Below, piece after piece: positions 36,144 through 44,512 of a DNA stretch of 56,276 nt; the first letter of the stretch is position 1; each line of letters begins with the position of its first letter. The stretch spans positions 1 to 56,276 of the forward strand of contig CAMZKL010000063.1 of assembly GCA_947311255.1 (NCBI GenBank), written 5' to 3'. The translations under genes were made by a program, and so were the position numbers. Origin of the DNA: an uncultured Chlorobiota bacterium (GTDB taxonomy: Bacteria > Bacteroidota > Bacteroidia > Bacteroidales > JAADGE01). The notes below the pieces were generated by a model. That model had not been told where the DNA came from. It worked only from the letters and a program-made list of their open reading frames with translations, and did not search any database.

Positions 36144-37859
36144 TTAGAAGTCCCCTAACTTGCCAAGTTCATTTTTAATCCTTGAGATATTATCGTTAAT
36201 TTCTTTAAGTGATTTTTCTTCTGTTGATATTAATGTGTCAAATTCAGAAAAATTGTTGTTTATTTTTTCCTTTATACTTTTTATATAGCTTGTTAATTTT
36301 TCGGACAATTCTTTTTCTAAATTTAGTTTGCCTTGTTTAATTTCGTTTTTAAAATTTTTTAGTATTTTATTGCGTTGTAAGCCAATAGATGCCCCTGTAA
36401 AAATTATTCCAACGCCTGTTATTACTCCACCTGTGATGTCAAAAATTGCACCATGTGTAAAGGCTGTTAATAGTACACCGATAACTGCTAGGCTTCCTCC
36501 GGTAGCAACATTTGGTGTTATGTTTTTATTATATGGGAATAGTTTATCTCCAGAAAAATTATCTGATTGAGATAAAAATTCTGCAAAAGTTTCTTTAAGT
36601 TCTTGATATACTTTTGTTCTTTTTTCGGTAACAGATTTAAAAAAATCAGGATTGTTTTTTATTGAATTATCGCTCCTTTGTACTTTAATATCAATAAGTT
36701 GTGCCATTTGTTGAATTGAATCTGAAATGTCTCCTACATGAATGTCTAATTTGTTTTTCAGCCCGTTTGTAAGGTCTTTTTCCATTTGAATGGCAACATT
36801 TTCTAACCATTGTTTTAGAGGTTTTTTCTTGCTAAAGATAGAGGAAAAAGATCTTTTAATAACAGATGGAATGGATAGGCCGGAGCGTAATTCATCTATT
36901 GCTTCTTGTGTAGTTGTATTGTATATTCCCACGGTATTTTCCACTAAGATACCTACTTTTTTTATTGATTTTTCGTATTGATTATCCATTATATCGATTG
37001 TGTCTTTACGAAATGTTTTATCATTTTCCCATTGCAGTTTTCTAAGACTTATGCCTTCATTAATTCTTTCAATTATTCGTTCAGATGCTTGTATGTAATT
37101 GAAAATTTTGAGTTTAGAACCATTGCCTCCTGTAATATGAGTTTTAATATAATCTCGAAAAGCAGAGAAGTTACTGTTTTCATAGTTGCCTTCAATTTCA
37201 GCTTTTGCGGATACGGAAAAGATAATTGGTTTTTCAATTCCTTTTTCAATTGCAAATTTTTCTAAACCTTCAGTATTTATTTTTAAGTCTTTTTCAGAAA
37301 GCAAATCTTTTTGTTGAAGAATAAACACTATTTTTTTTCTCCATTCTGTATGTATAAATTCAAAGAAATCCCAAGCAGATTGCCTGTAAGGGTTTTTTGC
37401 TTCAAATACAAAAACAACTAGGTCTGAAACGGGGATGAAACGTTCTGTAATTTCTTGATGGTTTTTAACAATAGTATTTGTTCCGGGAGTATCAACAATT
37501 GCCACATCTTTTAAAATTTCAAGAGGTTCGTATCTTTTTTTTAAAAATTCATTTACTGTAATTTCTTCTGATTTTTCTCCGTAAATAATTTGCTGAATAA
37601 TGTCTGTGATAGGGGATGGTGCTGCTTTGCAAATTTCAGTACCCGTGTCTAGAAGTGCATTTATAAAACTACTTTTTCCTGCTTTAACTTCTCCAACTAC
37701 AACGAACATGAATGGGTCGTGTATTCTTGAAATTAAATCGTCATTTGTTTCTAATAAATCTTTATTTCCGGTGTTTCTAACGACATTAGATAGTTCTTTG
37801 AGAATAGTTTCAAGTTTATGTATTGTATTTTTGTAGTTTTTATTTATTAGGGAGCTCAT
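36144..37859 (-). CDS. Bacterial dynamin-like GTPase
   Basis: A 571-residue dynamin-superfamily protein. The GTPase domain (about 35-250) has P-loop GEVKAGKSSF, G2-region Thr in SPITDII, G3 DTPGTN and a QQKD G4-like motif. A long helical stalk follows (KQWLENVAIQMEKDLTNGL), then a hydrophobic hairpin (VATGGSLAVIGVLLTAFTHG and ITGGVITGVGIIFTGASIGL) and a final coiled coil. Such proteins bind and remodel membranes or protect them under stress. Many are encoded as adjacent pairs; here only one is present. The start is ATG 37859; the upstream reading from 37910 adds an unlikely hydrophobic leader. Confidence 0.88.
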   Translation of the reverse strand: MSSLINKNYKNTIHKLETILKELSNVVRNTGNKDLLETNDDLISRIHDPFMFVVVGEVKAGKSSFINALLDTGTEICKAAPSPITDIIQQIIYGEKSEEITVNEFLKKRYEPLEILKDVAIVDTPGTNTIVKNHQEITERFIPVSDLVVFVFEAKNPYRQSAWDFFEFIHTEWRKKIVFILQQKDLLSEKDLKINTEGLEKFAIEKGIEKPIIFSVSAKAEIEGNYENSNFSAFRDYIKTHITGGNGSKLKIFNYIQASERIIERINEGISLRKLQWENDKTFRKDTIDIMDNQYEKSIKKVGILVENTVGIYNTTTQEAIDELRSGLSIPSVIKRSFSSIFSKKKPLKQWLENVAIQMEKDLTNGLKNKLDIHVGDISDSIQQMAQLIDIKVQRSDNSIKNNPDFFKSVTEKRTKVYQELKETFAEFLSQSDNFSGDKLFPYNKNITPNVATGGSLAVIGVLLTAFTHGAIFDITGGVITGVGIIFTGASIGLQRNKILKNFKNEIKQGKLNLEKELSEKLTSYIKSIKEKINNNFSEFDTLISTEEKSLKEINDNISRIKNELGKLGDF

Positions 37860-37890
37860 AAAAAAAGTATTTGAAAAATAAAAGTGCAAT

Positions 37891-37925
37891 ATAAAAAAAA
37901 GACGATACAATTTTGTATCGTCTTT
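37891..37925 (-). terminator. Intrinsic terminator of the ferredoxin gene
   Basis: A 13-bp perfect stem (37898-37910 with 37913-37925) is followed on the minus strand by a T-run. It separates the ferredoxin gene from the dynamin gene. Confidence 0.88.
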
Positions 37926-37952
37926 AAAAATGTTTTATAGAAATGTTACTAT

Positions 37953-38147
37953 TTATTCTTCTTCAAATTTAATAACTTCTACTGGACAGCCTTCTGCTGC
38001 TTCTTTTATTTCGTCTTCATTTGCAGAGAAATCTGCACCTTCTTTTACTTCTGAAACGTCTTCAACTTCAAAGATGTCTTCGGCTACTTCTTCGCATAAT
38101 CCGCAAGAAATACAACCTTCGTCCACCCATACTTTTTTAATTGCCAT
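37953..38147 (-). CDS. Single-cluster [4Fe-4S] ferredoxin
   Basis: A 64-residue acidic electron carrier. The first three cluster ligands are in GCISCGLCEEV (C-x2-C-x2-C) and the fourth in EGCPVEVIKFEE. Between them is an acidic loop (FEVEDVSEVKEGADF), typical of one-cluster ferredoxins. ATG 38147 (MAIKKVWVDEG) is taken; the longer reading starts in the leader. It is transcribed alone from a textbook promoter and has a strong terminator, so it is probably well expressed. Its partner enzyme is not evident from the neighbourhood. Confidence 0.93.
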   Translation of the reverse strand: MAIKKVWVDEGCISCGLCEEVAEDIFEVEDVSEVKEGADFSANEDEIKEAAEGCPVEVIKFEEE

Positions 38148-38173
38148 AATTGTAATTTTAATGTTTAACAACA

Positions 38174-38204
38174 CAAAAGTAGAAAGTTTTTTTTGAAAAA
38201 CAAA
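38174..38204 (-). promoter_or_regulatory. Promoter of the ferredoxin gene
   Basis: On the minus strand TTTG (38201-38204), a 19-nt spacer and TACTTTTG (38174-38181) form a full Bacteroidota consensus promoter. Transcription would begin about 20 nt before the ATG. Confidence 0.8.
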
Positions 38205-38284
38205 CTTATTTAGAATTATTTTAAATAAGCTATATTTTAAAATTAAAAAATAATTAGATTATATTTGTTTCAAATATCAAAAAT

Positions 38285-38947
38285 ATGAATTTTGTTATAA
38301 TAACAGCTGGTGGAATAGGCAGGAGAATGGGTTCTGAAATTCCAAAACAGTTTTTAAAGTTGAATGGAAAGCCTGTCTTAATGTACACTATTGAAAAGTT
38401 TTATACCTTTAATAAAGATATTAAAATTATTCTTAGTTTACCAGGGAGTTATATTCATTTGTGGAAGATCTTATGTGAAGAACATAATTTTACACTTAAT
38501 TATAGAATTGTAGAAGGGGGAAAAACTCGTTTCCATTCTATTCAAAATGCTTTGAAAGAAGTTTTTGGGAATGGAATAGTAGCTATTCATGATGGAGTTC
38601 GTCCTTTAGTTAATATAAAGACTATTCAAAGAACTTTTGCTAAAGCAGAAAAGTACGGGAATGGCATTGCATCTAATGATATATTTTTTTCGTTAAGAAA
38701 AATAAGTAAAACTGGAAGTGTTGCTGTTAATAGAGAGTTTTTTAAAGAAATTCAGACACCTCAAACTTTTAATATTTCAATTATAAAAAAGGCGTATCAT
38801 CAGGAGTATGATGATGCTTTTACAGATGATGCATCTGTTGTTGAAAAATTAGGAGAAAAGATATATTTAACTAAGGGTAATAGAGAAAATATTAAAATTA
38901 CATGTCCAGAAGATATGAAGGTTGCTGAAATGTTTTTATTAAAGTAA
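38285..38947 (+). CDS. ispD: 2-C-methyl-D-erythritol 4-phosphate cytidylyltransferase
   Basis: A 220-residue nucleotidyltransferase. AGGIGRRMGSEIPKQFLKLNGKP is the CTP-binding N-terminal signature with its Arg and Lys, followed by EGGKTRFHSIQNAL, IHDGVRPLV and TDDASVVEKLG. It makes CDP-ME, the third step of the MEP pathway. It is monocistronic, with a -7-like TATATTTG at 38260-38267. Some homologues act on ribitol phosphate (TarI-like) instead; co-location with dxs and ispG within 11.3 kb favours the MEP role but does not prove it. Confidence 0.9.
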   Translation: MNFVIITAGGIGRRMGSEIPKQFLKLNGKPVLMYTIEKFYTFNKDIKIILSLPGSYIHLWKILCEEHNFTLNYRIVEGGKTRFHSIQNALKEVFGNGIVAIHDGVRPLVNIKTIQRTFAKAEKYGNGIASNDIFFSLRKISKTGSVAVNREFFKEIQTPQTFNISIIKKAYHQEYDDAFTDDASVVEKLGEKIYLTKGNRENIKITCPEDMKVAEMFLLK

Positions 38948-39126
38948 AATCTTATGTTCTAGTATATTGATTTTTTTTAATTTCTTTTTTAAAACAAAAT
39001 AAATATTTTGTTAATTTAAGTACAAATGAAAAGAATAATATGAGAATTTTTAAAAATTTAGATACAAATTAATTTTTAGAAGTCCTCATATTTACTTTTT
39101 TTATCAGTTTTATTACTCTATTAAAA

Positions 39127-41331
39127 CTAGTTCAATAAATGCTCTTTCCAAAAATCTAACATCATAGTATAAAGATGAAAGCGTGTATTTCCTCCATAAA
39201 TGCTGTGGTTTCTGTTTGTGTAGATAAATTGGTCAAATTGCTTTCCTTCTTGTACTAATGCTTCTGAAAATTCAACAGTATTTTGCAAATGAACATTATC
39301 ATCAGCTGAACCATGAACAATTAATAGATTACCTTTTAATTTATCTGCAAAATTTATTGGTGAGTTGTCATCATATCCATTCGGGTTTTCTTGCGGGGTT
39401 CTCATAAAACGTTCTGTGTAAATATTATCGTAATATCTCCAATTTGTTACAGGAGCAACTGCAATTCCCGTAGAAAAATAATCCGCAGCTTTTGTCATGC
39501 ACAAAGATGTCATAAATCCTCCATAACTCCATCCCCAAATTCCAATTTTATCAGGTTTAACATATGGAAGGTTTTTAAGGTATTTTGCTGTTTCAATTAA
39601 ATCAATAGTTTCATATTTTCCAAGTTGTAGGTATGTTTGTTTCCTAAATTCTTCTCCTCTGCCACCTGTTCCTCTTGGATCAACCACAAAAACGATTGCT
39701 CCTTTTTGTGCAAGTAAATTTTGCCAATCAAATTTCCAAGAATTTAAAACCTGTTGAGAACCTGGCCCACTGTATTGATATATTATAACAGGATATTTTT
39801 TTGTTTCTGTAAAATTTGGAGGTTTTACCATATAAGCGTTAAGATTTATGCCTTCAGAAGTTTTTAATCTTATAAATTCTTTATTTACTCCTCCGTACTC
39901 TTGGCATTTAGTTTTTAATTTATTATTATCTTTTAATACTCGTATTAAATTTCCTTTTGAGTTATGAAGTGTAACATAATTTGGTGTTTGAGTATTTGAA
40001 AAATAATTGATATAATATTTGAAATTATTGCTGAACTCTGCAATGTTAGTTCCGACCTTTTCTGAAAGTTTTATTTTCTTCTTACCTTTGAAATCAATTT
40101 TATAAACAGCTCTATTCATAGGAGATTCTTCTGCAGATTGATAATAGAAAACTTTATTTTTAGAATCGAAACCAATATATTCTGTAACATCCCATTTACC
40201 AGAAGTTAATTGTCTTATTTCTTTGCCTGAAATATCATGCAAATATAAATGTCTGTATCCATCTCTCTCACTAGACATTACAAAATATTTCCCATCATCG
40301 GTAAATTCCAAATTATCAAAATCACTTTCGTCAAAATAGTATTTATTTGTTTCGGTATAAATTACTTTTGTATTTCCAGTGTTAGGGTCTGCATATAATA
40401 GTTCAAATTTATTTTGTAATCTGTTAAGTCTGAATATTGCTAATTTATTAATATCTTTTGTCCATCTAAGTCTAGGAATATAAATATCTTTTTCAGAACC
40501 AATATCTAATGAAATTGTTTTTCCTGTTTCAATATCAAAAATATTAACACTAACAACAGAATTGTCTTCTCCTGCTTTTGGATATTTAAATGTTCTGTTT
40601 TCAGGATATAAAATATTATTTTCAATTTTAGGCTTTTGTCCGGCATAAACTGTCATGTCAAACATTTTAACATTTGATTCGTTAAATTTTATATATGCAA
40701 TTTTTTTCCCGTTGGGAGACCACTCATATGCTTTATTAAATTCAAATTCTTCTTCATATACCCAGTCAGGAATACCGTTAATAATTTCATTATGTTTGCC
40801 ATCAAAAGTAATTTGCTTTTCTTTTCCCGAAATTAAATTCTTAATGAACATATTATTATCTCTGATAAAAGCAATTTTATCAGAGGACGGAGAAAAACTT
40901 GCAATTTGTTGCTTTCCATTTTCAGAAACTTCTTTTATAGTTTTGTTTTTTATGTCATAAACATAATAATTTGCAGTAAAAGAACGTCTGTATATTCTTT
41001 TATAATTTGTTTGAAGAAGAATTTTTGTTTCATCAGAATTAAATTCATATTCAGTAGGCATAATTTCAAACTTAGAAGACTTGAATATTGTATCTGTTAT
41101 TTTGCCTGTTTCGTAACTAAATTTATAAATATCTCCATTCCTACTTTGCGTTGTATAGCTTGTTCCATTGTTCATTGAGCGAACTCCATAAACAGAACCA
41201 GCCCAAAAAGTCCAATTTTTCCATAAATCTGCAACAGTTATTTCTTTATATTTAGTTGCACTTTGAGAGTAGGAAGATGCAGTGATAATTACACTTAAAA
41301 TAATTATTGATATTCTTTTTAATAGCTTCAT
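39127..41331 (-). CDS. Dipeptidyl peptidase IV-like S9 peptidase
   Basis: A 734-residue exported peptidase with a signal peptide (residues 1-22, ending SYSQ). The N-terminal eight-bladed propeller contains the paired Glu motif DWVYEEEFEF that binds the substrate amino terminus in DPP-IV. The C-terminal hydrolase domain has Ser in GWSYGGFM, Asp in HGSADDNVH and His in NRNHSIYGG. It removes N-terminal dipeptides, typically with penultimate Pro or Ala, in the periplasm, supporting peptide nutrition. It is common in asaccharolytic and marine Bacteroidota. A -7 box TATCTTTG lies at 41360-41367 (minus). Confidence 0.95.
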   Translation of the reverse strand: MKLLKRISIIILSVIITASSYSQSATKYKEITVADLWKNWTFWAGSVYGVRSMNNGTSYTTQSRNGDIYKFSYETGKITDTIFKSSKFEIMPTEYEFNSDETKILLQTNYKRIYRRSFTANYYVYDIKNKTIKEVSENGKQQIASFSPSSDKIAFIRDNNMFIKNLISGKEKQITFDGKHNEIINGIPDWVYEEEFEFNKAYEWSPNGKKIAYIKFNESNVKMFDMTVYAGQKPKIENNILYPENRTFKYPKAGEDNSVVSVNIFDIETGKTISLDIGSEKDIYIPRLRWTKDINKLAIFRLNRLQNKFELLYADPNTGNTKVIYTETNKYYFDESDFDNLEFTDDGKYFVMSSERDGYRHLYLHDISGKEIRQLTSGKWDVTEYIGFDSKNKVFYYQSAEESPMNRAVYKIDFKGKKKIKLSEKVGTNIAEFSNNFKYYINYFSNTQTPNYVTLHNSKGNLIRVLKDNNKLKTKCQEYGGVNKEFIRLKTSEGINLNAYMVKPPNFTETKKYPVIIYQYSGPGSQQVLNSWKFDWQNLLAQKGAIVFVVDPRGTGGRGEEFRKQTYLQLGKYETIDLIETAKYLKNLPYVKPDKIGIWGWSYGGFMTSLCMTKAADYFSTGIAVAPVTNWRYYDNIYTERFMRTPQENPNGYDDNSPINFADKLKGNLLIVHGSADDNVHLQNTVEFSEALVQEGKQFDQFIYTNRNHSIYGGNTRFHLYTMMLDFWKEHLLN

Positions 41332-41439
41332 AATTGGTATAAATTTTGATATTTGAGAACAAAGATATAAATTTACACTTTTAAAATCCGGAAATTTTAT
41401 TAATTTTGGGATATATTTAATAAAAACAGCAACAAAATT

Positions 41440-42009
41440 ATGAGAGATTTTGATTCAACTTTTTTGAGTTCCTTAATTTTACTATATGATAGTTTTGAAG
41501 AACATGGTATTTCTTTAGTATATGTAGGGAAATTTAATCACACAATAACTAAAGTTTTTACTGCTTTGACAGAAGATCAGACGGATAAAGAACAAGAGTC
41601 TAAAAAAGTAAAAAGAACCCTACATCATTCAATGATTGAGATTCTTCAAAACATGACAAAACATTCTGAGAATATGTTTCAAGATATTCAAATGGGAAAA
41701 GGTTTGTTTATGTTAGGTAAAAAAAATGATGCTTATCATATTATAACTGCAAATATGGTTGATGCTAAACAAGAGGAAACTCTAAAAGAAGTTATAGATG
41801 ATTTGAATGCAGCAACTCTGGAAGAATTAAAAGCTCTATATAAGAAACAATTAAGAGAAGGAAGAATTTCTGGAAAAGGTGGAGCAGGTCTTGGATTAAT
41901 TGATATAACAAGAAAAACTAAAAATCCTTTGGATTATATGTTTTTTCCTGCAACTCAGGAACAAAAATATTTTGTTTTGAAAGTTAAAGTAAATGCTTTT
42001 GATAGTTAA
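41440..42009 (+). CDS. SiaB-family protein kinase
   Basis: A 189-residue GHKL-type kinase-like protein. The N-box helix HHSMIEILQNMTKHSENM and the ATP-lid Gly motif SGKGGAGLGLIDI are diagnostic of the SiaB/DUF6272 family. In Pseudomonas SiaB phosphorylates the small protein SiaC and the SpoIIE phosphatase SiaA reverses this, controlling diguanylate cyclase and aggregation. No SiaC-like gene is adjacent here; two SpoIIE phosphatases are about 29-35 kb away. It is 6 bp upstream of murB, so the two are probably co-transcribed. Confidence 0.85.
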   Translation: MRDFDSTFLSSLILLYDSFEEHGISLVYVGKFNHTITKVFTALTEDQTDKEQESKKVKRTLHHSMIEILQNMTKHSENMFQDIQMGKGLFMLGKKNDAYHIITANMVDAKQEETLKEVIDDLNAATLEELKALYKKQLREGRISGKGGAGLGLIDITRKTKNPLDYMFFPATQEQKYFVLKVKVNAFDS

Positions 42010-42015
42010 AAAATA

Positions 42016-43026
42016 ATGATGAGTTATAAAAAACTCCTTTCGTTAAAAGGATATAACACATTTAGTATAGATGCTAAATCGTTATATTCTTTTTTTTGTT
42101 ATAAAGAAGATGAGCTAATTGATTTTTTGAAATCATCAATAGTTAAAAAAAAACAATACTATATTCTTGGAGGAGGTAGCAATGTTTTGTTTACAAAAGA
42201 TTATGAAGGTGTAATAATTTTTATGCAAAATAAAGGAATTGAAATTCTTGAAAAAGAAGGAAATGATGTTTTTATAAAAGCATCAGCAGGAGAAAATTGG
42301 GATGATTTTGTGAAATTTTGTACAGATAATGATTTTGGAGGAGTGGAGAATTTATCATTAATTCCCGGAAATGTTGGAGCTACACCTGTGCAAAATATTG
42401 GAGCTTATGGAGTTGAACTTAAGGACGTTTTTTGGGAACTTGAGGCACTAAACAGACAAACTTTAAAGAAAGAAATTTTTAAGAACGAAGATTGTAAGTT
42501 TTCATATAGAGAAAGTGTTTTTAAAAAAGAGCTAAAAGATAAATATATAATTTTGAATGTTACATTTAAATTATCAAAATTACATAATTTAAAACTAGAT
42601 TATGGAACAATTAAAAATGTTTTAAAAACGAATTCTCCTACAATTTCTGAAATAAGAAATGCAATAATTGAAATAAGAGAAAGTAAATTGCCAACTCCAG
42701 AAGAGTTTCCAAATGCTGGAAGTTTTTTTAAAAATCCCATTGTTTCAAAGAGTTTCTTTGAAGATTTAAAAATTAAGTTTCCAAATTTAGTTTCTTATTT
42801 GGCAGGAGAAAATAAAATAAAATTAGCCGCTGGGCAATTAATAGATTTATGCAATTGGAAAGGCAAAAAAGAAAATGGTGTAGGAGTTCATGAGAAACAA
42901 GCACTTGTTATTGTGAATTATGAAAATGCAAATGGAAATGAAATCCTTAATTTCTCAAAGAAAATACAAAAATCTGTTTTTGATAAGTTTGGAGTTGAGA
43001 TTGAAAGGGAAGTAACAATTATATAA
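42016..43026 (+). CDS. murB: UDP-N-acetylenolpyruvoylglucosamine reductase
   Basis: A 336-residue flavoprotein that reduces UDP-GlcNAc-enolpyruvate to UDP-MurNAc in peptidoglycan synthesis. FAD motifs are LGGGSNVLF and GVENLSLIPGNVGATPVQNIGAYG. The catalytic Ser and Glu regions appear in NAGSFFKNPIV and the C-terminal VHEKQALVIVN. Its length matches type I MurB (E. coli-like). Two ATGs are adjacent (MMSYKK). Its stop overlaps the next start as TAATG, giving the operon siaB-like - murB - DUF721. Confidence 0.95.
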   Translation: MMSYKKLLSLKGYNTFSIDAKSLYSFFCYKEDELIDFLKSSIVKKKQYYILGGGSNVLFTKDYEGVIIFMQNKGIEILEKEGNDVFIKASAGENWDDFVKFCTDNDFGGVENLSLIPGNVGATPVQNIGAYGVELKDVFWELEALNRQTLKKEIFKNEDCKFSYRESVFKKELKDKYIILNVTFKLSKLHNLKLDYGTIKNVLKTNSPTISEIRNAIIEIRESKLPTPEEFPNAGSFFKNPIVSKSFFEDLKIKFPNLVSYLAGENKIKLAAGQLIDLCNWKGKKENGVGVHEKQALVIVNYENANGNEILNFSKKIQKSVFDKFGVEIEREVTII

Positions 43027-43316
43027 TGCGAAGAAATAATACAGAACCTCTCAAGGCTGTAATTCAAAGGTACTTACATGCAATAGGAGCAAAGCAAAAA
43101 ATAAAGGAAATCCAACTTAAAAACAATTGGGAAAATTTAATGGGTGCAAATATAAAAGAACAAACAGAATATATTTTTATAAAAAAGGGAGTATTTCATG
43201 TAAAAATAACTTCCTCTGTTGTTAAGCACGAACTCTCCATGATGAAAAGTATCATTATTCAAAGGATGAATAATATAGCAGGGGAAACTTTAATTAATGA
43301 TATAGTTTTTTTATAA
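43026..43316 (+). CDS. DUF721/DciA-like protein
   Basis: A 96-residue basic protein. The pattern NTEPLKAVIQRYLHAIGAKQKIKEIQLKNNWENLMGANI followed by VKITSSVVKHELSMMKSIIIQRMN is the DUF721 family, whose DciA member loads replicative helicase in bacteria lacking DnaC. Bacteroidota copies are short, usually the N-terminal KH-like domain only. It is translationally coupled to murB through TAATG and ends 1 bp from the stop of a convergent gene. Confidence 0.85.
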   Translation: MRRNNTEPLKAVIQRYLHAIGAKQKIKEIQLKNNWENLMGANIKEQTEYIFIKKGVFHVKITSSVVKHELSMMKSIIIQRMNNIAGETLINDIVFL

Positions 43317-43317
43317 A

Positions 43318-44214
43318 CTAAAAAGGTAAAAAATCGTCATCTTCATCATCAAATTCGTCAAAATCATCATCATCGAATTCATCAAAATCATCTTCGTCAA
43401 GAAAATCGTCTCCTTCAAAATCATCATCATCCTCGTCAAATTCGTCAAAATCAAGGGAACTTTGAGGAAATTGATTAAAATTTTCCAATACTTCTGGGTC
43501 ATCATTTAAAATACCCTTAATTATTTCGTTGTCAAATTTTTCGGTGTTTGTTGCAATAACTCTGTCTGAAAGAAAATCTCCTAAGGAATTACATTCTTTT
43601 AAAATGTCTAGAAAAATCTTATCTAAGCTTTGTGTTATAGGAATTAAGCAAAGAACTGTTACAAAATATCCCTGAAAAATTATTTTTTCTATTGTGCCGG
43701 CTCTATTTTTAACAGAAAACTCAATTTCTTTCTTTAATATTTCTTTTTGAAGTTTATTAAATTCGGCATCATTTTTTGAAGACATAACAAAAAAATATCT
43801 TAATTTATTGCCAGACCCCCCAAGTCCCGAAGAAATATATACCTTATCTTCATTGCTTAGAGAATGTTCAATATGTGCTCTGCTTTTTTGAAGAGCAAGA
43901 GTTGCCCATTTCTTAAATTCATCAACACATTGAGTGTTAAATTTTTCTAAAAGCCTAAATGCTTGTACATCATCAGAGAAACTTAATTCAATTAAAATTA
44001 ATTTTCTTTCTTCTTCTGTTGTTTTAGTATTAAAAAGCCCATTTTCAAGAGTTTTTACATCTCTATCTTTTGCATTGTTTTTTAAAAAAGCTTTGGTTAG
44101 TTTCTCAAATTCTAATTGAGTATTCAAATCAATACCTTCTTCAAAAATTTGAACATTAGAGAAAGATTTTTTTATAGTACTTTCTAAAATATTTTGTAAA
44201 TCTTTTTGATTCAT
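43318..44214 (-). CDS. Protein of unknown function with Asp-rich repetitive tail
   Basis: A 298-residue soluble protein with no signal peptide. Residues 1-230 look mixed alpha/beta: ERKLILIELSFSDDVQAFRLLEKF, then KVYISSGLGGSGNKLRYFFVMSS and FQGYFVTVLCLIPITQSLDKIFLDILKECN. The last 40-45 residues are almost only Asp, Glu and Phe (for example FDEFDDDDFDEF) and end in FLPF. The tail is likely disordered and strongly negative; DNA mimicry, chaperoning or metal binding are all possible. ATG 44214 (MNQKDLQNIL) is preferred over 44235. It is convergent with the DUF721 gene with one base between stops. Confidence 0.75.
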   Translation of the reverse strand: MNQKDLQNILESTIKKSFSNVQIFEEGIDLNTQLEFEKLTKAFLKNNAKDRDVKTLENGLFNTKTTEEERKLILIELSFSDDVQAFRLLEKFNTQCVDEFKKWATLALQKSRAHIEHSLSNEDKVYISSGLGGSGNKLRYFFVMSSKNDAEFNKLQKEILKKEIEFSVKNRAGTIEKIIFQGYFVTVLCLIPITQSLDKIFLDILKECNSLGDFLSDRVIATNTEKFDNEIIKGILNDDPEVLENFNQFPQSSLDFDEFDEDDDDFEGDDFLDEDDFDEFDDDDFDEFDDEDDDFLPF

Positions 44215-44488
44215 GTGTTTAAATATATTTTGCAAAAATAATACTTTATTTCGTTTATTGTTTAAACTTTTGTTGAATTATGTATATTTTTTAGAAACAC
44301 TGAAACCTGCAAGTCGAGGTGTGGCTATGTTTATCAACAAAGAGTTAGTATTGTCTAGTTTTCTCTCATATAAAGAAGTCGTACTCCTCTATTTGTTAAT
44401 TTTTTTAATGAAAAATTATTTAACTTACAGATTTAATGAAACTTAAAAATCCCAATATATAGGTATTGAATAAGAAGCATTTTTTAAA

Positions 44489-44496
44489 TAATTTTG
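44489..44496 (+). promoter_or_regulatory. -7 box of the feoAB promoter
   Basis: TAATTTTG (44489-44496) matches TAnnTTTG; TTG at 44466-44468 lies 20 nt upstream as a -33 box. Transcription would begin about 10 nt before the ATG. No Fur box could be identified with confidence. Confidence 0.6.
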
Positions 44497-44512
44497 CATC
44501 ATTAATAGATAT

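Noticed and set aside
43318..43450. Direct-repeat array suggesting CRISPR
   Set aside because: The repetitive DNA is the coding sequence of an Asp/Glu/Phe-rich tail; there is no repeat-spacer periodicity.
44213..44446. 77-residue plus-strand ORF upstream of feoAB
   Set aside because: It starts inside the 5' end of the antisense gene, has no recognisable domain and no promoter; the GC-richer patch is reported instead as an unexplained segment.
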